From: Crotalaria pallida
Taxonomy: Eukaryota; Streptophyta; Magnoliopsida; Fabales; Fabaceae
Reading direction: 5' to 3'
Assembly: GCA_037953625.1 (NCBI GenBank)
Contig: CM075652.1
Location: forward strand, 13,970,501-14,034,500
DNA length: 64,000 nt
Below, one piece after another: positions 35,928-47,546 of this stretch. Within the stretch, counting starts at the first letter, position 1; each line of letters opens with the position of its first letter. Under the pieces are notes generated by a model that searched no databases, was not told the origin of the DNA, and saw nothing but the letters and a program-made list of their open reading frames with translations. A program made the translations under genes and the position numbers.

Positions 35928-36637
35928 ATGAAACAAGATGACCAAATATTTGAGATGACATATAAAACTCCAAAAGAAAATAATTTTACACCAACACCAC
36001 TAGAACAATATGAAACTAGATCAATACCTAATTCAGGAATATGGTTAGACTTAGACTGTAACTTAAATAATGAAAAAAGAATAAAGGAATGTGCTAAATC
36101 TCAATTAATTGCGCTAGTAGGAAGAAATATAGATACGCAGACATCAAGTTTAATAATAGAAGCAAGTTTTATAGGAATAGTGCAAAATTGGTGGAGAAAT
36201 AGACCAACAGAATTTAGAGATCAAGTAAGAAAAGTTCAAGGGCATACAACTAGAAAAGAATATTTTCTCATATTAGTCAGACAATATGAACAAATATTAA
36301 GAAATGAATTTGTAGGAAAAAGTACTGCAATAAATGAAAAAACAAAATCAGCAAGAACAATAACAGGATTACACCAAATAGAAATATGTTCATTAAATTA
36401 CAAATATTAGAATAAGAAGAAATTAGCTCAGAAGAAGAAAATGAAATAAGCTATATGTATATGATGAGAACTATAGATCCCAGTGAATCTACAGAAGATG
36501 AAGGAAAAAGTAGTCAAAATTATGATGAATACCAAGAATATAGAAATGCAAGTCAAGGTATAACAGAAAGGAGGATGACATTTAGTGAAAAACAATATAA
36601 TAAAATAAAAAAGACGAGTTTAGATCTAAAACCATAA
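35928..36637 (+). pseudogene. coat-protein-like region
   Basis: One frame (35928-36410) contains a basic, Trp-containing segment (NWWRNRP) followed by YFLILVRQYEQILRNEF, resembling the capsid core of caulimovirids. A second frame (36455-36637) is acidic and Ser-rich, like the linker around a coat protein. A stop and a shift separate them. No intact CCHC zinc knuckle was found. Confidence 0.5.
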
Positions 36638-36659
36638 GAAATTCATCAACAAAGCTTGA

Positions 36660-37190
36660 TGGGTAAACTATCAAAAATATTAAAAATAAAAAGAAGAGAA
36701 AAAAGTGCATGTGTAATATTACAAAAGAAAAACCCTATAGATTCTAAGTTAGCAGAAGGAGTATTAAGAATACCATTATAAAATAAAAATATAATAGAAG
36801 CTGAAATTGCTAAAATATCATTTAGAGATGAAATAATTGAAATATATGTAGCTAGAGTACAAATATTAGTAAAATCATATTTTCAAGAAGGAATAAATAC
36901 ACCAAATGAACTATTAATTACAGATGGAAGAATTATAAGTAGTGTACAAGATAGTATATTAGGAATATTAACAGGAAATTTAATATAACAAAAATTAAAA
37001 TTTACACTAAATACTAATTTTGCTTTATCTAGAGCAGATACCAATATGGATCAAACATTAATAGTTTATCATAAATTAGATGGAATAAAAATGCCACCAT
37101 GATAAAAAATAATAAGCATAGAAGCTATGATAGGATTAGTATTTATGAATGAACATGAAATATATAAAAAAGAAACAGTGGTAAAGTAAT
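36660..37190 (+). pseudogene. movement-protein-like region (30K superfamily)
   Basis: With in-frame stops ignored, this stretch reads like a caulimovirid cell-to-cell movement protein: VQILVKSYFQEGINTP, then DGRIISS and a VYHKLDGIKMP segment. At least three stops interrupt it, so it is decayed. Confidence 0.5.
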
Positions 37191-37199
37191 TATAGACAA

Positions 37200-37965
37200 A
37201 CAATTTATACCAATATTACAAGAACTTCCTTTAGATCCGGTAAATATGAATATCCCACAAAAATTATAACTAGAATTAAATAACACAATAGATTATCAGG
37301 ATAGAAATCCTAGTAGAATAAATTATAATAATACATTAGGACAAAGATCATTAAGAGTTAATACACCTACTAATATAAACATTAACCTACCTAGCCTAGT
37401 TTCTAGTCAACCCCTAGTAGCTAGAAAAAGTTTTTCAACTCCTAGTTATTCTATTCTAATCATGTACCTATCCTAGAAAAATTCAAAAGCTTCAGGATAG
37501 GAGAGAATAAAACCAGGCTCCACTTGGCAAAAATACCTATATCATCTTCAATTTTCCCAACAAACCTGAAAACATCACAAATAGATTTAATATCTCAGAT
37601 AGATAATTATGTCTCACTAGAAATAAAAAAGGAAGGAACATGGAAAGAAATCAAAGCCTTAATAGACCCAACTAAAGAAAGAAGTACAATAGATATAGAA
37701 TATACTGAGGATAATATAGAAATAGATTTAGAAGGAACCAAAACTAGTTCCACCATAAGGATTAATCAAATAGAAATAATAAGTTTGAAGTTATGGGTAC
37801 AAGAAGAAACCAATGATAATAGTACAACAAAATTAATATTAGGTAAAGATTTTTTAGAGCAGGTAAAACCATATCATATTCAAGAAAAAAGGATAATGAT
37901 TAGTGTAGATCATCAAGCAATAGTAATTCCTAAGATAATTTAAATGTTATACGTGTTAATAAAAT
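37200..37965 (+). pseudogene. caulimovirid frame before the protease
   Basis: An open frame at 37524-37943 encodes an Ile/Thr/Glu-rich protein with LILGKDFLEQVKPYHI, reminiscent of the C-terminal half of a retroviral-type protease or of the region linking movement protein to protease. The upstream 37200-37520 part is broken by stops. The first LINE inserts just after it. Confidence 0.4.
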
Positions 37966-37973
37966 TCAATTAC

Positions 37974-40818
37974 CAAACTTTCTTATCCCTGGCCTTTCTT
38001 AGCATTCTCCGGCTCTGGTGGAGTGGAACCAGATGCAAGATAGCAGGATTACAGGTTTCAAATACTTTAATATGTGGTCAACCCGCAGTAATTTCTTTCT
38101 AATTGTGGAGGCTGTTTGGACTCAGGATTATTCAGGTAATCCTATGTCTCAGGTGACTCAGAGATTATTTAGATGAAGGAAACCTTTGAGGGATCTTAAT
38201 AAAGACTCTTTTGCTGATATTGACAAAAAAGAGGTTGATCTCAGGGAAAGACTTAATTCTATTCAGGCACATTTGAGCCAGAATCCTACTGATGTAAATC
38301 TCCAGCAACAAGAAAGGAATGTCAGTTCTCAACAAAGAGAAGTTAGCAAGGCAACCATGTCATTCCTGAAACAGAAGGCTAAAATCAATTGGTTGAAGCA
38401 GGGTGATGAAAATACTAGTATGTTTCATCAAGATATTAAGCAGAGGGCCTACAGGAACAAAATTATCATTGTTAAGGATGACCAGAACAGGCTTATTTCA
38501 ACTTAGAATGAAATTTCTTCTTTGTTTGTAGATTACTACAAGAAGTTATACACCAGGAAACAGTTCTATCAGTGGCAGGATTCTTTTGTGGTGAATGGTC
38601 CTATCCTAACCTCAGAGCAGCAATTGAATTTAATCAAACCTTTCCCTGATGATGAGATCACACAGGTATGCTTCTCTACCCATATTGATAAGGCACCAGG
38701 CCTTGATGGGTTTGGGGTTGGATTTTTCAAGGATGCATGGTCTGTTGTTGGTAAGGATTGCATCACTGCGATAAATTAATTTTTCAGAACATGAATTCTT
38801 AGCAGGAATCTTAATGAAAAAAATTTGGTCATGATACCAAAGTCTGATAATCCTAATTCAGTTAGAGATTACAGACTCATAGCCTGTTGTAACTATCTCT
38901 ACAAATACATTTCTAAGCTTTTATGTAGCAGGCTCAATTGTGTTCTGCCAAGCTTGGTTCAGGAGAACCAAACAGCATTCATCCAGAACAGGAGCATAGT
39001 TCACATACAACATTCTCATCACTCAGGAGTTATTGAGATTATATGGCAGGAAGAAGATTTCTCCAAGATGTCTTATGAAGATTGACATCAGAAAGGCATA
39101 TGATACTTTGGATTGGTCATTTATTGAAGACATGCTAATTGCATTCAGATTTCCTGAAATTTTCAGGAACTGGATCATGCACTGCATTACTTATGCTTCC
39201 TTCTTTATTAGCATTAATGGCCAGAGGTCAGAGAAGTTTAAGGGTTATAGGGGGTTAATACAAGGTGACCCTATGTCCCCTTTGATTTTTGTTTTGGCTA
39301 TGAAAGTGTTAACCAGAAGTCTTCAAAAGGCAGCAGATCACAGGAACTTCAGATTCCATCCATTGTGCAAGGAGAGCAAAATCATTAACTTAGCTTTTGC
39401 AGATGACCTTATGGTCTTTTGTAAGGGTCACGCTGCGAGTGTGAGGATTTTGTATCAAGGCCTTCAAGCTTTTGCTGACAGTTCAGGTTTATAGCTCAGC
39501 ATGGAAAAGTCACAAATTAAATTTACATGGCAGGTATCAATGATGCAACTCAATCTGATCTGCTAAGGCTAACAGGATTCCGGAAATGTGTTTTTCCTTT
39601 CAAATATCTTGGCTTGCCTATCTCCTCAAGGAAATGGTCAAATGCAACATGCCAGCTATTGGTAGACAAAGTGAGCAGAAGAATAAAATCTTGGAAATCT
39701 AGGCATTTGTCATACCAGGCAAAATGTTGTCTGATTAACTTAGTTTTGTTGAGCCTACGTGTGTACTGGGCTACTATCTTTATTATTCCAAAAGCAGTAC
39801 TCAAAGAGGTTGAGAAGAATTGTAGGGAATTTCTTTGGGGAGTGGACTTGAATGGCCATTAAACAACATCAATTGCTTGGAATACTATCTGCTCACCTAA
39901 GAATAAAGGATCGAAGGCTTGAACTTTTCTAACACAATTCTATGGAATGTGGCTGCGGTTGGGAAGCAGATTTGACACATCGGGTCTAAGTAGGATACCC
40001 TTTGGGTGAAATGGATTAGTTCCATATACCTGAAAAATCCAGATTTTTGGAGTGTGAAGTTAAGTAGAATGATAGCTGGCATTGGAAACAAATTGTGAAA
40101 ATCAAAGATTGGCTGAAACCTAGGTTTGCAAATGGTAACTGGATTGCATCAACTGATGGGAGTTATTCAATTTCCAGTGGTTATGAGTTCTTACTAGGTC
40201 ATTTGCCTGATTTCCATTTGCATCAGTTTGTGTGGAATTCTGTTTCTGTGCCTAAACATAGATTTATTGTGTGGCTTGCAGTACACGGCAAGCTTAAAAC
40301 TAGAGATAGATTGTTCATAAATCAATATGATTGTGTCCTATGCATATCTGGTCAGGAATCAAGGGACCATTTCTTCTTTGATTGTGTTTGGTCACAGTCC
40401 CTGTTGAAGGAGGCTTGCTTATGAATTGGAATCGATAATTGGCATAATAGATTTGTCAACTGGACTCGTTAGATTCGACATTCATTCAGAGACAAAGCTA
40501 GGAGGAAGTGTGTTTATGCTGTTATTGCGGCTACCATTTATCATACGTGGATGGAAAGGAACAATAGACTTTTTGCAAATAAATATAGAGATCAGCATCA
40601 AATCATGAGGATTATAAGAGAGTTTGCCTAATTTTGTTAATTGGAATAATAGAGCTCTTGTCAATAGGATTAGCATTGAACTCTAGGCTTCTTTTTTATG
40701 TCTTAGGCACTATTAGCTCTTGAACCCTTCATAGAAGGTGGCAAGGTGATAATAGTGCCTTTTGTTTTGTAATTAACATTTTCATGTGTTAATAGAATTT
40801 TTCTTATACAAAAAAAAA
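37974..40818 (+). mobile_element. 5'-truncated L1 LINE inserted in the virus
   Basis: Flanked by 8-bp repeats TCAATTAC (37966-37973 and 40819-40826). Ends in a short A-run, so the orientation is plus. The sequence starts in the linker between endonuclease and RT, so endonuclease and ORF1 are missing. The viral sequence resumes directly after the second TSD copy. Confidence 0.9.
38186..40424 (+). pseudogene. LINE reverse transcriptase and zf-RVT region
   Basis: Fragments in three frames: pre-RT linker (KAKINWLKQGDENTSMFH), RT blocks KAPGLDGFGVGFFK, LVMIPKSDNPNSVRDYRLIACC, KIDIRKAYDTLDWSF, GLIQGDPMSPLIFVLAM and the catalytic FADDL (about 39396-39410). Then the thumb (FKYLGLPISSRKW) and the zf-RVT domain (KHRFIVWLAVHGKLKTRDRL). 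Four or more stops or shifts make it inactive. Confidence 0.9.
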
Positions 40819-40839
40819 TCAATTACGAAAAATATAGAT

Positions 40840-41140
40840 CAAGAAAATATCACACTCTAATAGACACATGATCAAGTATAACAATAGCAAAATATAATGT
40901 CTTACCAGGAGAATTATGGAAGCAAAAAACCAAACCATTAATGATGGCTAGGGCTGGACAAGAAGTTCACATGATAGAATTAGATACCAAAAATGTCTCA
41001 GTACAAATAGGAGAATATGAATAAAAAATACCAGTACTTCAACAATTTAATGATTCAACATGTGACGTAATTTTAGGATTAGACTTTTTAATGAATTACG
41101 AACCTATAATCATGTGAAATAAAGCATTAACATTAACAAC
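40840..41140 (+). pseudogene. caulimovirid aspartic protease
   Basis: After the LINE, the frame reads HTLIDT with a stop in the catalytic loop, then SSITIAKYNVLPGE and further on VILGLDFLMNYEPII, the usual pattern of a caulimovirid protease. Stops are present at the active-site region and at about 41024 and 41116. Confidence 0.6.
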
Positions 41141-41340
41141 TCTTGTAAGCAGAAAACATGGGGAATAAGAATCACTAGACCATACACTAGGCAAGATGAA
41201 CTATTCCAGAAAAAAACGATGACTAGATGAAATACAATTCTTAAGAAATAAAGTACCCATAGAAATAGAAGATAAACCAATAATAAAGGTTATACAAAGT
41301 AAAGATGAAATAGAAAAAAAGGTTAATAGATAATTATAGT

Positions 41341-42168
41341 GATAATCCATTAATCCATTGGGAAAAATCTAAACCAATGGCAAAAATAGAATTAAAAGAT
41401 TACAGTAAAAAAATAAATTGTAAACCATATCCATGGACTGAAAAAGATGAAAAGGAATTTACTATGCCTATAAAAGAAATGAAGTAATATAAATTAATAA
41501 GACAAAGCCAATCAGCCTACTCTTCCCCAACAATGATAGTAATTAAACATAGTGAAGAGAAAAGAGGAAAATCTAGATTAGTAATAAATTATAGAAAACT
41601 AAATGATTTAATTAGCTATAAGAAATAGATACCCAATTCCAAAAATGGAGCTATTATTTAATCTAATAAGAGGAAAAACAATATTTAGTAAATTTGATTG
41701 TAAGTCAGGGTTTTATCCAATAAAATTAGAAGAGGAAAGTAAAAAATATACAGCCTTTAGTACCTCTGAAGGATTATATGAATGGAATGTATTACCTATG
41801 GGATTCCATAATAGCCCTAGTATATTTCAAGAATATGTAACAGAATTATTATTACCGATAAGGGAATTTGCAGTAATATATATGGATGATATTTTAATAT
41901 TTTCAAAAAATGAAAAAGAACATGAAGAACATTTGCTAACATTTATTAAAATAATAGAAGAAAAGGATTGAATATATCATCTAAGAAAGCTAAGTTAAGA
42001 AAAAGCAGAATATCATTTTTAGGGAAGTATGTTTCAAAAGATGAAATAGAATTAAAAGAACATATAGGTAAAAAGATATTTGATTTCACAGAAATAAAAA
42101 AAAAAAAGGAGTTACAATCTTTTCTAGGATTAGTAAACCATGCAAGAATTATGTTCCTAATATGTTAA
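41341..42168 (+). pseudogene. caulimovirid reverse transcriptase
   Basis: The open part 41645-41971 holds the palm: FSKFDCKSGF, YTAFSTSEGLYEW, LPMGFHNSPSIFQ and the YMDD catalytic site (41879-41890). A frame shift near 41970 leads to a connection segment (FLGKYVSKDEIELKEH). The fingers upstream (41341-41640) are broken by stops. Confidence 0.85.
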
Positions 42169-42387
42169 AATTAACTGCAAAAATATCAAAATTAGCTGGA
42201 GAAAAAACTAGATGGATTTGAAATAAAGAAACTCAACAAGCTGTAGAAAAAATAAAAAATATATGTCAAAATTTACCAAAATTAATAATTCCATTAGATG
42301 ATAATATAAATTGGATTATTTATACTGATGCATGATTATTCGGATGCAGCACTATATCATGAAAATGAAAAAGGACAAGAAGTAATA
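42169..42387 (+). pseudogene. caulimovirid RNase H, first part
   Basis: Continuation of the RT connection into RNase H (WIIYTDA near 42311-42331, where the first catalytic Asp sits), with several stops. The second LINE cuts it after GQEVI. Confidence 0.55.
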
Positions 42388-42445
42388 TCTTCCTTTCTTT
42401 TTCGTGTGCTGTCCTTTTCAAAGAGTATTATCAAATGCAATCAAA

Positions 42446-43548
42446 CAGGGCCCATCCTGACATCTCATGGGCCCTAGGGCGAAATAATAAATGGGCCCTT
42501 GATCAATATGAATATCTAAAAACTACACAAGCACAAATAAAATATTGTATAATAAAAATAAAAACACCTGGATATTAATGAAGGCAACCAAACAAAACAA
42601 ATCAATGGCTCCAACATGGTTAATGAATATTAGCCATTTACATTCTGCAATAGAAAACAATAAGGTATCACAACAAAGTTTCAAATTTTTATTTTATTTT
42701 GTGAAAGTTAGAATAATAATAATAAATAACAAATATTCAAGTAGCAACAATTACTCTAAAGATAAAATTATAAAAATCTAAAACTAATCCATGATTTTTA
42801 CTCTATTCAAATACTCAAAATCTCATATAAATGAAATAACCTAAAAATCTATGCATCAACAAAGCAAAGGAATAAAAAGATTGAAATTGAAGAAACTTAT
42901 AAGTCATAAAGAAATGAAAATTAAAATTTTGAGAAAGAGGAACCACTAAGCCAAACAATTAGCAGACAGCAGCAGCCAACAACGACCAGCGAGAGGGGTG
43001 GTAGTGGGCGGCGCGCCGATGCCGGCAGTGGTGAGCAACAGCAGTGGCAGGAACCATCGAACCAGAACAATCAGCACACAGCAGGCACGCATCAACAGTC
43101 AACAGCGACTGGTGAGAGGGGCGGCAGTGGGCGGCACAACAAAGGTGAGTGACAGTTGCAACCGGTGAGAGGGGCGGCAGTGGGCAACGCAGCAGCAGGA
43201 GCAATCAAACAAATAATGAAATAATAGAATATGAGAAGAGGAAGTAAGTAAGAGTCAAACATTATTGGGAATTTGGGTGTTGAGAATAGAAAATATTTAA
43301 TGTGGAAGGTGGTGAAGAAAATAAGAAATCTTTGGAGAATGGAGAGACCCATTGCCATTACCTCCATTAAAAGGTTGCAACAGATCTGTTTTACTCCCGT
43401 AACTCAACATGCAATCGTTCTTTTTTTTTTTTGGAACAGAATGGAGTATACTCATATATATTAGTATTAAAAAAAATTAATTTTGGGCCCCTTAAAATCT
43501 TGGGCCCAGGGCGGGCGACCCTATTGCCCCTGCCCTGGGCCGGGCCTG
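42446..43548. mobile_element. non-autonomous hAT (CAGGGCC ends), 1103 bp
   Basis: Perfect 8-bp TSD CAATCAAA (42438-42445 and 43549-43556). Ends CAGGGCCCATCC and GGGCCGGGCCTG, with inner inverted GGGCCCTAGGGCG / GGGCCCAGGGCGGG. The interior has a GC-rich repetitive patch (42960-43200) and no transposase. Same family as 15328-16444. Confidence 0.9.
42950..43200. repeat. GCGGC/GGCAGTGGGCGGC-rich direct repeats in the hAT
   Basis: GGTGAGAGGGGCGGCAGTGG occurs twice (near 43110 and 43164), with a related GCGAGAGGGGTGGTAGTGG near 42989. GC-rich, unlike the flanks. Confidence 0.7.
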
Positions 43549-43574
43549 CAATCAAAGTCCGCTTCTTGTAGGGA

Positions 43575-44111
43575 CTGTTAGGCACGAAGAGTTTGTTGGT
43601 TGGAAGCCTCCAAAACCTGGATTTTTAAAACTGAATGTGGATTGTTCTTTTAAAAGTGGAAGCAGAACTGCAACTTGTGGTGGCCTAATTCGAGATTTTT
43701 CGGGCAAGTTCATTTCTGGCTTTCATTGTTTTTTAGGGACTTGTTCTTCTCTTCTTGCGGAGTGTTGGAGCTTAGTTTTAGGCCTGAGGCATGCTTTATC
43801 TTTAGGTTGCTCTCATTTGGAGATTGAAATGGATTCAGCTGTTGCTGTTAGTATGCATGGTGAAGAGGTCCTGCAGAGCTAACCATCATTGCGCTGCCAT
43901 AATTGGCGAAGTTAATAGTCTCTTGTTGAAGTTCCGTTATTTTAGTATCCGACATGTGTACCGAGAGGCTAATCGTTGTGTGGATTTTCTTGCTAATGCC
44001 GGTCATCTAGGTTCTTATAGTGTTTCTGTTATTGATGTTGTTCCTCCTCCTCTTTTCTCTCTGCTTTGTGAGGATGGTTATGGGACTGTGTTCCCGCGTA
44101 TGATCTTGTAA
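43575..44111 (+). pseudogene. LINE RNase H (RVT_3) domain
   Basis: KPGFLKLNVDCSFKSGSRT, GGLIRDFSGKF, AECWSLVLGLRHAL and LEIEMDSAVAV identify RNase H of a plant L1. A shift near 43880 leads to HVYREANRCVDFLANAGH and a C-terminal LCEDGYG segment. Only this last domain of the LINE was retained. Confidence 0.85.
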
Positions 44112-44155
44112 TTCTTTGTGCCTGGGCATTAGCTCCGTTGATTATCAAAAAAAAA

Positions 44156-44476
44156 AAGTAATAACAAGATATGCAAGTGAAAAAATTTAATGACAAACAA
44201 AGCAAATACCGTACCATTCTAATTGGAAAGAATTTTTAGCAATAGTTAAGACAGTAGAAAAATTTGAATTATTCATAGTAAATAATAAATTTAAAATAAG
44301 GACTGATAATACCCAATTAAAACATTGGTTAGCAAAGGAATAAATATTAATAAAATAAGTAGTAAAATGTTAATTAAATGGCAAATGGATATGTCATATT
44401 ATGACTATAATATAGAACACATTAAAGGAAAAAATAATCTAATTGCTGATTTTTTGTGTAAGCCAAGTCTGGTATG
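44156..44476 (+). pseudogene. caulimovirid RNase H, second part
   Basis: Resumes after the LINE with a WKEFLAIVKTVEKFE block, a TDNTQLKHWL block and EHIKGKNNLIADFL (44410-44454), the C-terminal signature of reverse-transcribing virus RNase H. Stops at 44188 and 44341 break it. Confidence 0.75.
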
Positions 44477-45353
44477 ATCACTATATTACAATAACTTCTA
44501 GATTTCATAACCGACCATATCTAGAAACAATAGTAACCATTTTTTATTTAATAGTAGATTCCATAGAATATCATTTTAATGTTAGAATAGATTTCACTAT
44601 AATAATAAACCATATTTTTGAGTGTTAATGAAAAATCAAGAATTAGATTTTGGCAATACTAGTAGGATGTTATATGTGTTAGATGAAATAAAGAAACTAA
44701 CTAAAGAAAAATGCCTCAAATAATTTGATTCATCAAACGTGAAAAAGAAAGATTACATAAAAGAAAAGAAAAACAAATAATTAATGCCGAAAGAGATAGT
44801 GATAAGATAAGATTAGCTTTTATTATAAAAATTGAGGAACCAATTAAAGAACTTGAATTAGACCCTTATGATAAAATAGAACCTTCTGAGATTATTAAGT
44901 TATAATGATTAATTGATTATTGCAGCAGATGGCGCAACTCTCCGAGTAATGCATAGTCCAGTAACATATCGAAAGATATACCAACTACGACTAATGATCA
45001 ATTAATACTGGAAATAAGTATGTTGAAGATGAGTATGAATATTGGACAAGTAAATTCTACTCTCAGTAATATAAACATAGCAATTAATGGGCTATGTATC
45101 CAAGTTGAAGAAAAAAAATTAGAGTAACTGAACTAGAAAAGGTTCAGAAAAATGAAAAGCCCATTATCTAGACCAATAATCTTATAATTAAAGGAGCTCT
45201 GGAGACTATATCCCATGAAACTACTAAGCCAAATAATTAGATTACTCCTTTTGCAAAAATAGTATAGAAAGACAAGTCCAGGTCCAGTAGCTCATCTAGA
45301 TCAGCCAATAACTCAAAAAGCAACAATAATAAATCACCTTTTAATCACCTTTT
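44477..45353 (+). pseudogene. caulimovirid 3' region (possible transactivator frame)
   Basis: Fragments of A-rich frames without clear motifs: an Ile/Phe-rich 60-codon frame (to 44628), a Lys/Glu-rich block (44640-44905) and a Ser-rich basic block (45270-45330). Position after RNase H fits a caulimovirid transactivator or inclusion-body ORF, but no diagnostic motif was seen. Confidence 0.35.
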
Positions 45354-45685
45354 TGTAACACATATATCTCGTACAATTCTTTTTACATATATGTGTTTCA
45401 AGTGTTTATTATTTTCTCAATAGTAAAGAGAATTGTACGAGAGAATATAGAGGGAGAAACTTAGATTACTTGTGAATTCGATGATGGACTACTTATTCAT
45501 ACAGGTATTTATAGAGCTAAACATTCCCAACTCTGATTACATAACTAGAATTTCTTTACTCAACCAGAATTACTTTTACTAAACCAGAGTTACTTTTATT
45601 CTGCTAACTCTAATTACTTTTTGCTTCATTACAATTTGCTCATCAAAGATATTTACAAAATAATATATGAATTATATTTCTGACA
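45354..45685 (-). mobile_element. solo LTR of a copia-type element
   Basis: Read on the minus strand it starts TGTCAGAAATATAATTC, has a TATA box CTCTATAAATACC and an AATAATAAACAC poly-A signal, and ends GTTACA. An inverted pair TCTCGTACAATTCT / AGAATTGTACGAGA lies within 65 bp near the 3' end. No internal region and no clear TSD. Confidence 0.65.
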
Positions 45686-45765
45686 AAAGGATTAGAAGTT
45701 ATTGAAGATTTTTCAGCAAAATTTATTTTGAATACCCAAAATTTTTCAACATTTTGGTTTTATGC

Positions 45766-46114
45766 ATGCCAAGGACTAAAAAAGCTACCCGGAGCTCTTC
45801 AAGGCCTCATGGAAAAGTAGTAGTAAGTGTTGATGATTATGGAGTCAAAGCAGATGGAAGAAATGATAGTGAGGTAACAACACACATATATATATATATA
45901 TACACCAACAAACATGATTATTTTTTATGTCAATTTAGTAATTTATTTACCCCATTATTCTCTATATTCACTCACTCCTTTTTGCTTGTTTAATTTCTTT
46001 TCAGGCATTTGAAAAGGCATCTAGAGGAGCTGTCCTTGTGGTACCTAAAAATAGGATCTATCTTCTTAAGCCAATAACATTTTCTGGTCCATGCAAACCA
46101 AACATTGCCTTATG
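45766..46114 (+). pseudogene. polygalacturonase (GH28) N-terminal fragment
   Basis: Exon 1 (to 45873) encodes VVVSVDDYGVKADGRNDSE; a GT-AG intron follows (45874-46004, ending TTTTCAG). Exon 2 (46005-46114) encodes AFEKASRGAVLVVPKNRIYL and KPITFSGPCKPNIAL, then GTGAGA. This is the start of the pectin-degrading GH28 fold (DYGAxxDGxxDDxxAF and LLKPxxFxGPC). Exon 2 lacks about seven residues between AF and the VPK strand. The catalytic NTD/DD/HGxxxGS region is absent from the window. No signal peptide is visible; the upstream start is uncertain and may belong to viral sequence. Confidence 0.75.
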
Positions 46115-46618
46115 GTGAGATACAATATATATAATGCATATTCCTTAGTAATGCTTAGTAAGAAATTAATTAATTTTACTAATGGAGTCAGAATTAAGAC
46201 CTCTAAGGGTTAGTTTTGAGAATTTGAAAATTTGGTCTTGAAAATTTGAAAGTTTTGGTAACTTTACATTACACCACAAAGTAAGCCACAAATTCCTAAT
46301 CTTTTCCACCACAAATCAATAGCAACTAATTTATTTATTTATTTTATTTATTGTTTATTTAAAATAATTCAACACTTTAACTTTCCTCTGTTTGTTTCTA
46401 CCTCTGGTGGAATGACATGACATTTGGTATTTGGTAGTTGGTAACTTTGCTCAAAAACTTCTAATCCTGTGAAGTGGAGTTTCACTGCCTTGAGATTCTT
46501 TAATCTTTAACATTGATAGTTAGAGCTAAGCATTCTTTCTTATACTCCTACTTATTTGCCTGCTCTATCTTTGTTGCTACCCCGTCAATGCTCTTTGTCT
46601 TTATATTGTTGTAATGGA
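46115..46618. other. possible intron or flank of the GH28 fragment
   Basis: AT-rich; no further GH28 exon found. It ends in the target-site copy GTAATGGA of the next hAT. Confidence 0.4.
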
Positions 46619-47546
46619 TAGGGGTGTAAGTGGTCCGGTTCGAGACCGCGAGACCGCTCGAACCGGACCGGACCGGACCGAAAAATGCAGTCTGGTCCGG
46701 TCTCACGGTCCAGTCCGGTCCCGAAAAGTTCAGACCGTTCTTGAACGGTCCGGTCCACGGTCTCGGTGTTTTTGAGACCGCTCAGACCGGACCGGACCGC
46801 ATACATTAAAACCTAAAAATCTAAGACATAGACATCTGTATCAGATCCACATGCCAAAGCACACAGCCACAAAGCACACAGCCACAGCACACAACCACAA
46901 CCACAAAGCACACAGCCACAACCACAAAGCACGTCTCTCTCTCCTTCTCACGACCCTCTCACAGGCCACAAAGCACGTCGCTCTCGCTGCCGCCGTTGCC
47001 GTCGCGCTCTCTCTGTCGCCGTTTCGCTGTCTCGCCTGCTGCCGCCGTTTGCTGTCTCGCTCGCTGCTGCCTTTTGCTCGATCGTCGCAGTCCGGTTCTC
47101 CCTCCTCCGTTCTCTCCCTCCTCTGATTCGTTCTCTCTCTCCCTCCTCCATGCGCCGTCGCCGCCTCCTAGCCGCCGCCGCTGGTTCCTCTAACTATCTC
47201 TTCTGTCAGTTTAATTTGATTTTTATCAATTGATTTTGCCCCAATTGAATTTGCCCTAGATTAATTGATTTTGCCCCAATTGAATTTGCCCTAGATTTAT
47301 TGATTTTGCCCTTTGTGTTCAATTAGGTTTTGCTGCCTTAATTAATTTCCAACATTTTAAATTTTAATTTAATGGTCTAAATAGATCGGACCGGACCGGA
47401 CCGCAGTGGTCCGGACCGATGCGGTCCGGTCCGGTCTTTATACCTAAAACACATTGAGACCGGACCGGACCGGACCATGATAATTTGATTGGTCCGGTCT
47501 CCAATGTCCGTCAAAGACCGGACCGGACCGGACCGTTACACTCCTA
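46619..47546. mobile_element. non-autonomous hAT (GGTCCGGT-rich), 928 bp
   Basis: Perfect 8-bp TSD GTAATGGA (46611-46618 and 47547-47554). TIRs TAGGGGTGTAA and TTACACTCCTA. Many GGACCGGACCG-type repeats lie under both ends (46634-46800 and 47385-47535). The centre (46850-47200) is a CACAGCCACAA repeat and a GC/CT-rich, gene-leader-like stretch; no transposase. Confidence 0.95.

Larger units (their letters stand above)
42388..44155 (+). mobile_element. second 5'-truncated LINE in the virus
   Basis: Target duplication AAGTAATA (42380-42387 and 44156-44163). Ends with an A-run at 44147-44157. Without the inner hAT it is about 660 bp and consists of little more than the RNase H domain and the 3' tail CCGTTGATTATC(A)n, which matches the LINE tail at 13200. 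Confidence 0.85.
34484..45353 (+). mobile_element. endogenous caulimovirid (pararetrovirus), degraded
   Basis: A-rich, Lys/Ile/Glu-rich reading frames in the order ORF1, coat-like, movement-like, protease, RT, RNase H and a downstream frame, with a tRNA-Met primer site before them, as in Caulimoviridae integrated in plant genomes. Two LINE insertions (37974-40818 and 42388-44155) interrupt it; without them it is about 6.2 kb. Multiple stops and frame shifts affect every domain, so it is not functional. No integrase is present. The genus is not determined. Confidence 0.8.

Noticed and set aside
46851..47193. Overlapping Ala/Ser/Arg-rich frames in the hAT core
   Set aside because: They are GC-rich repeats read in several frames; no frame is favoured and no domain is visible.
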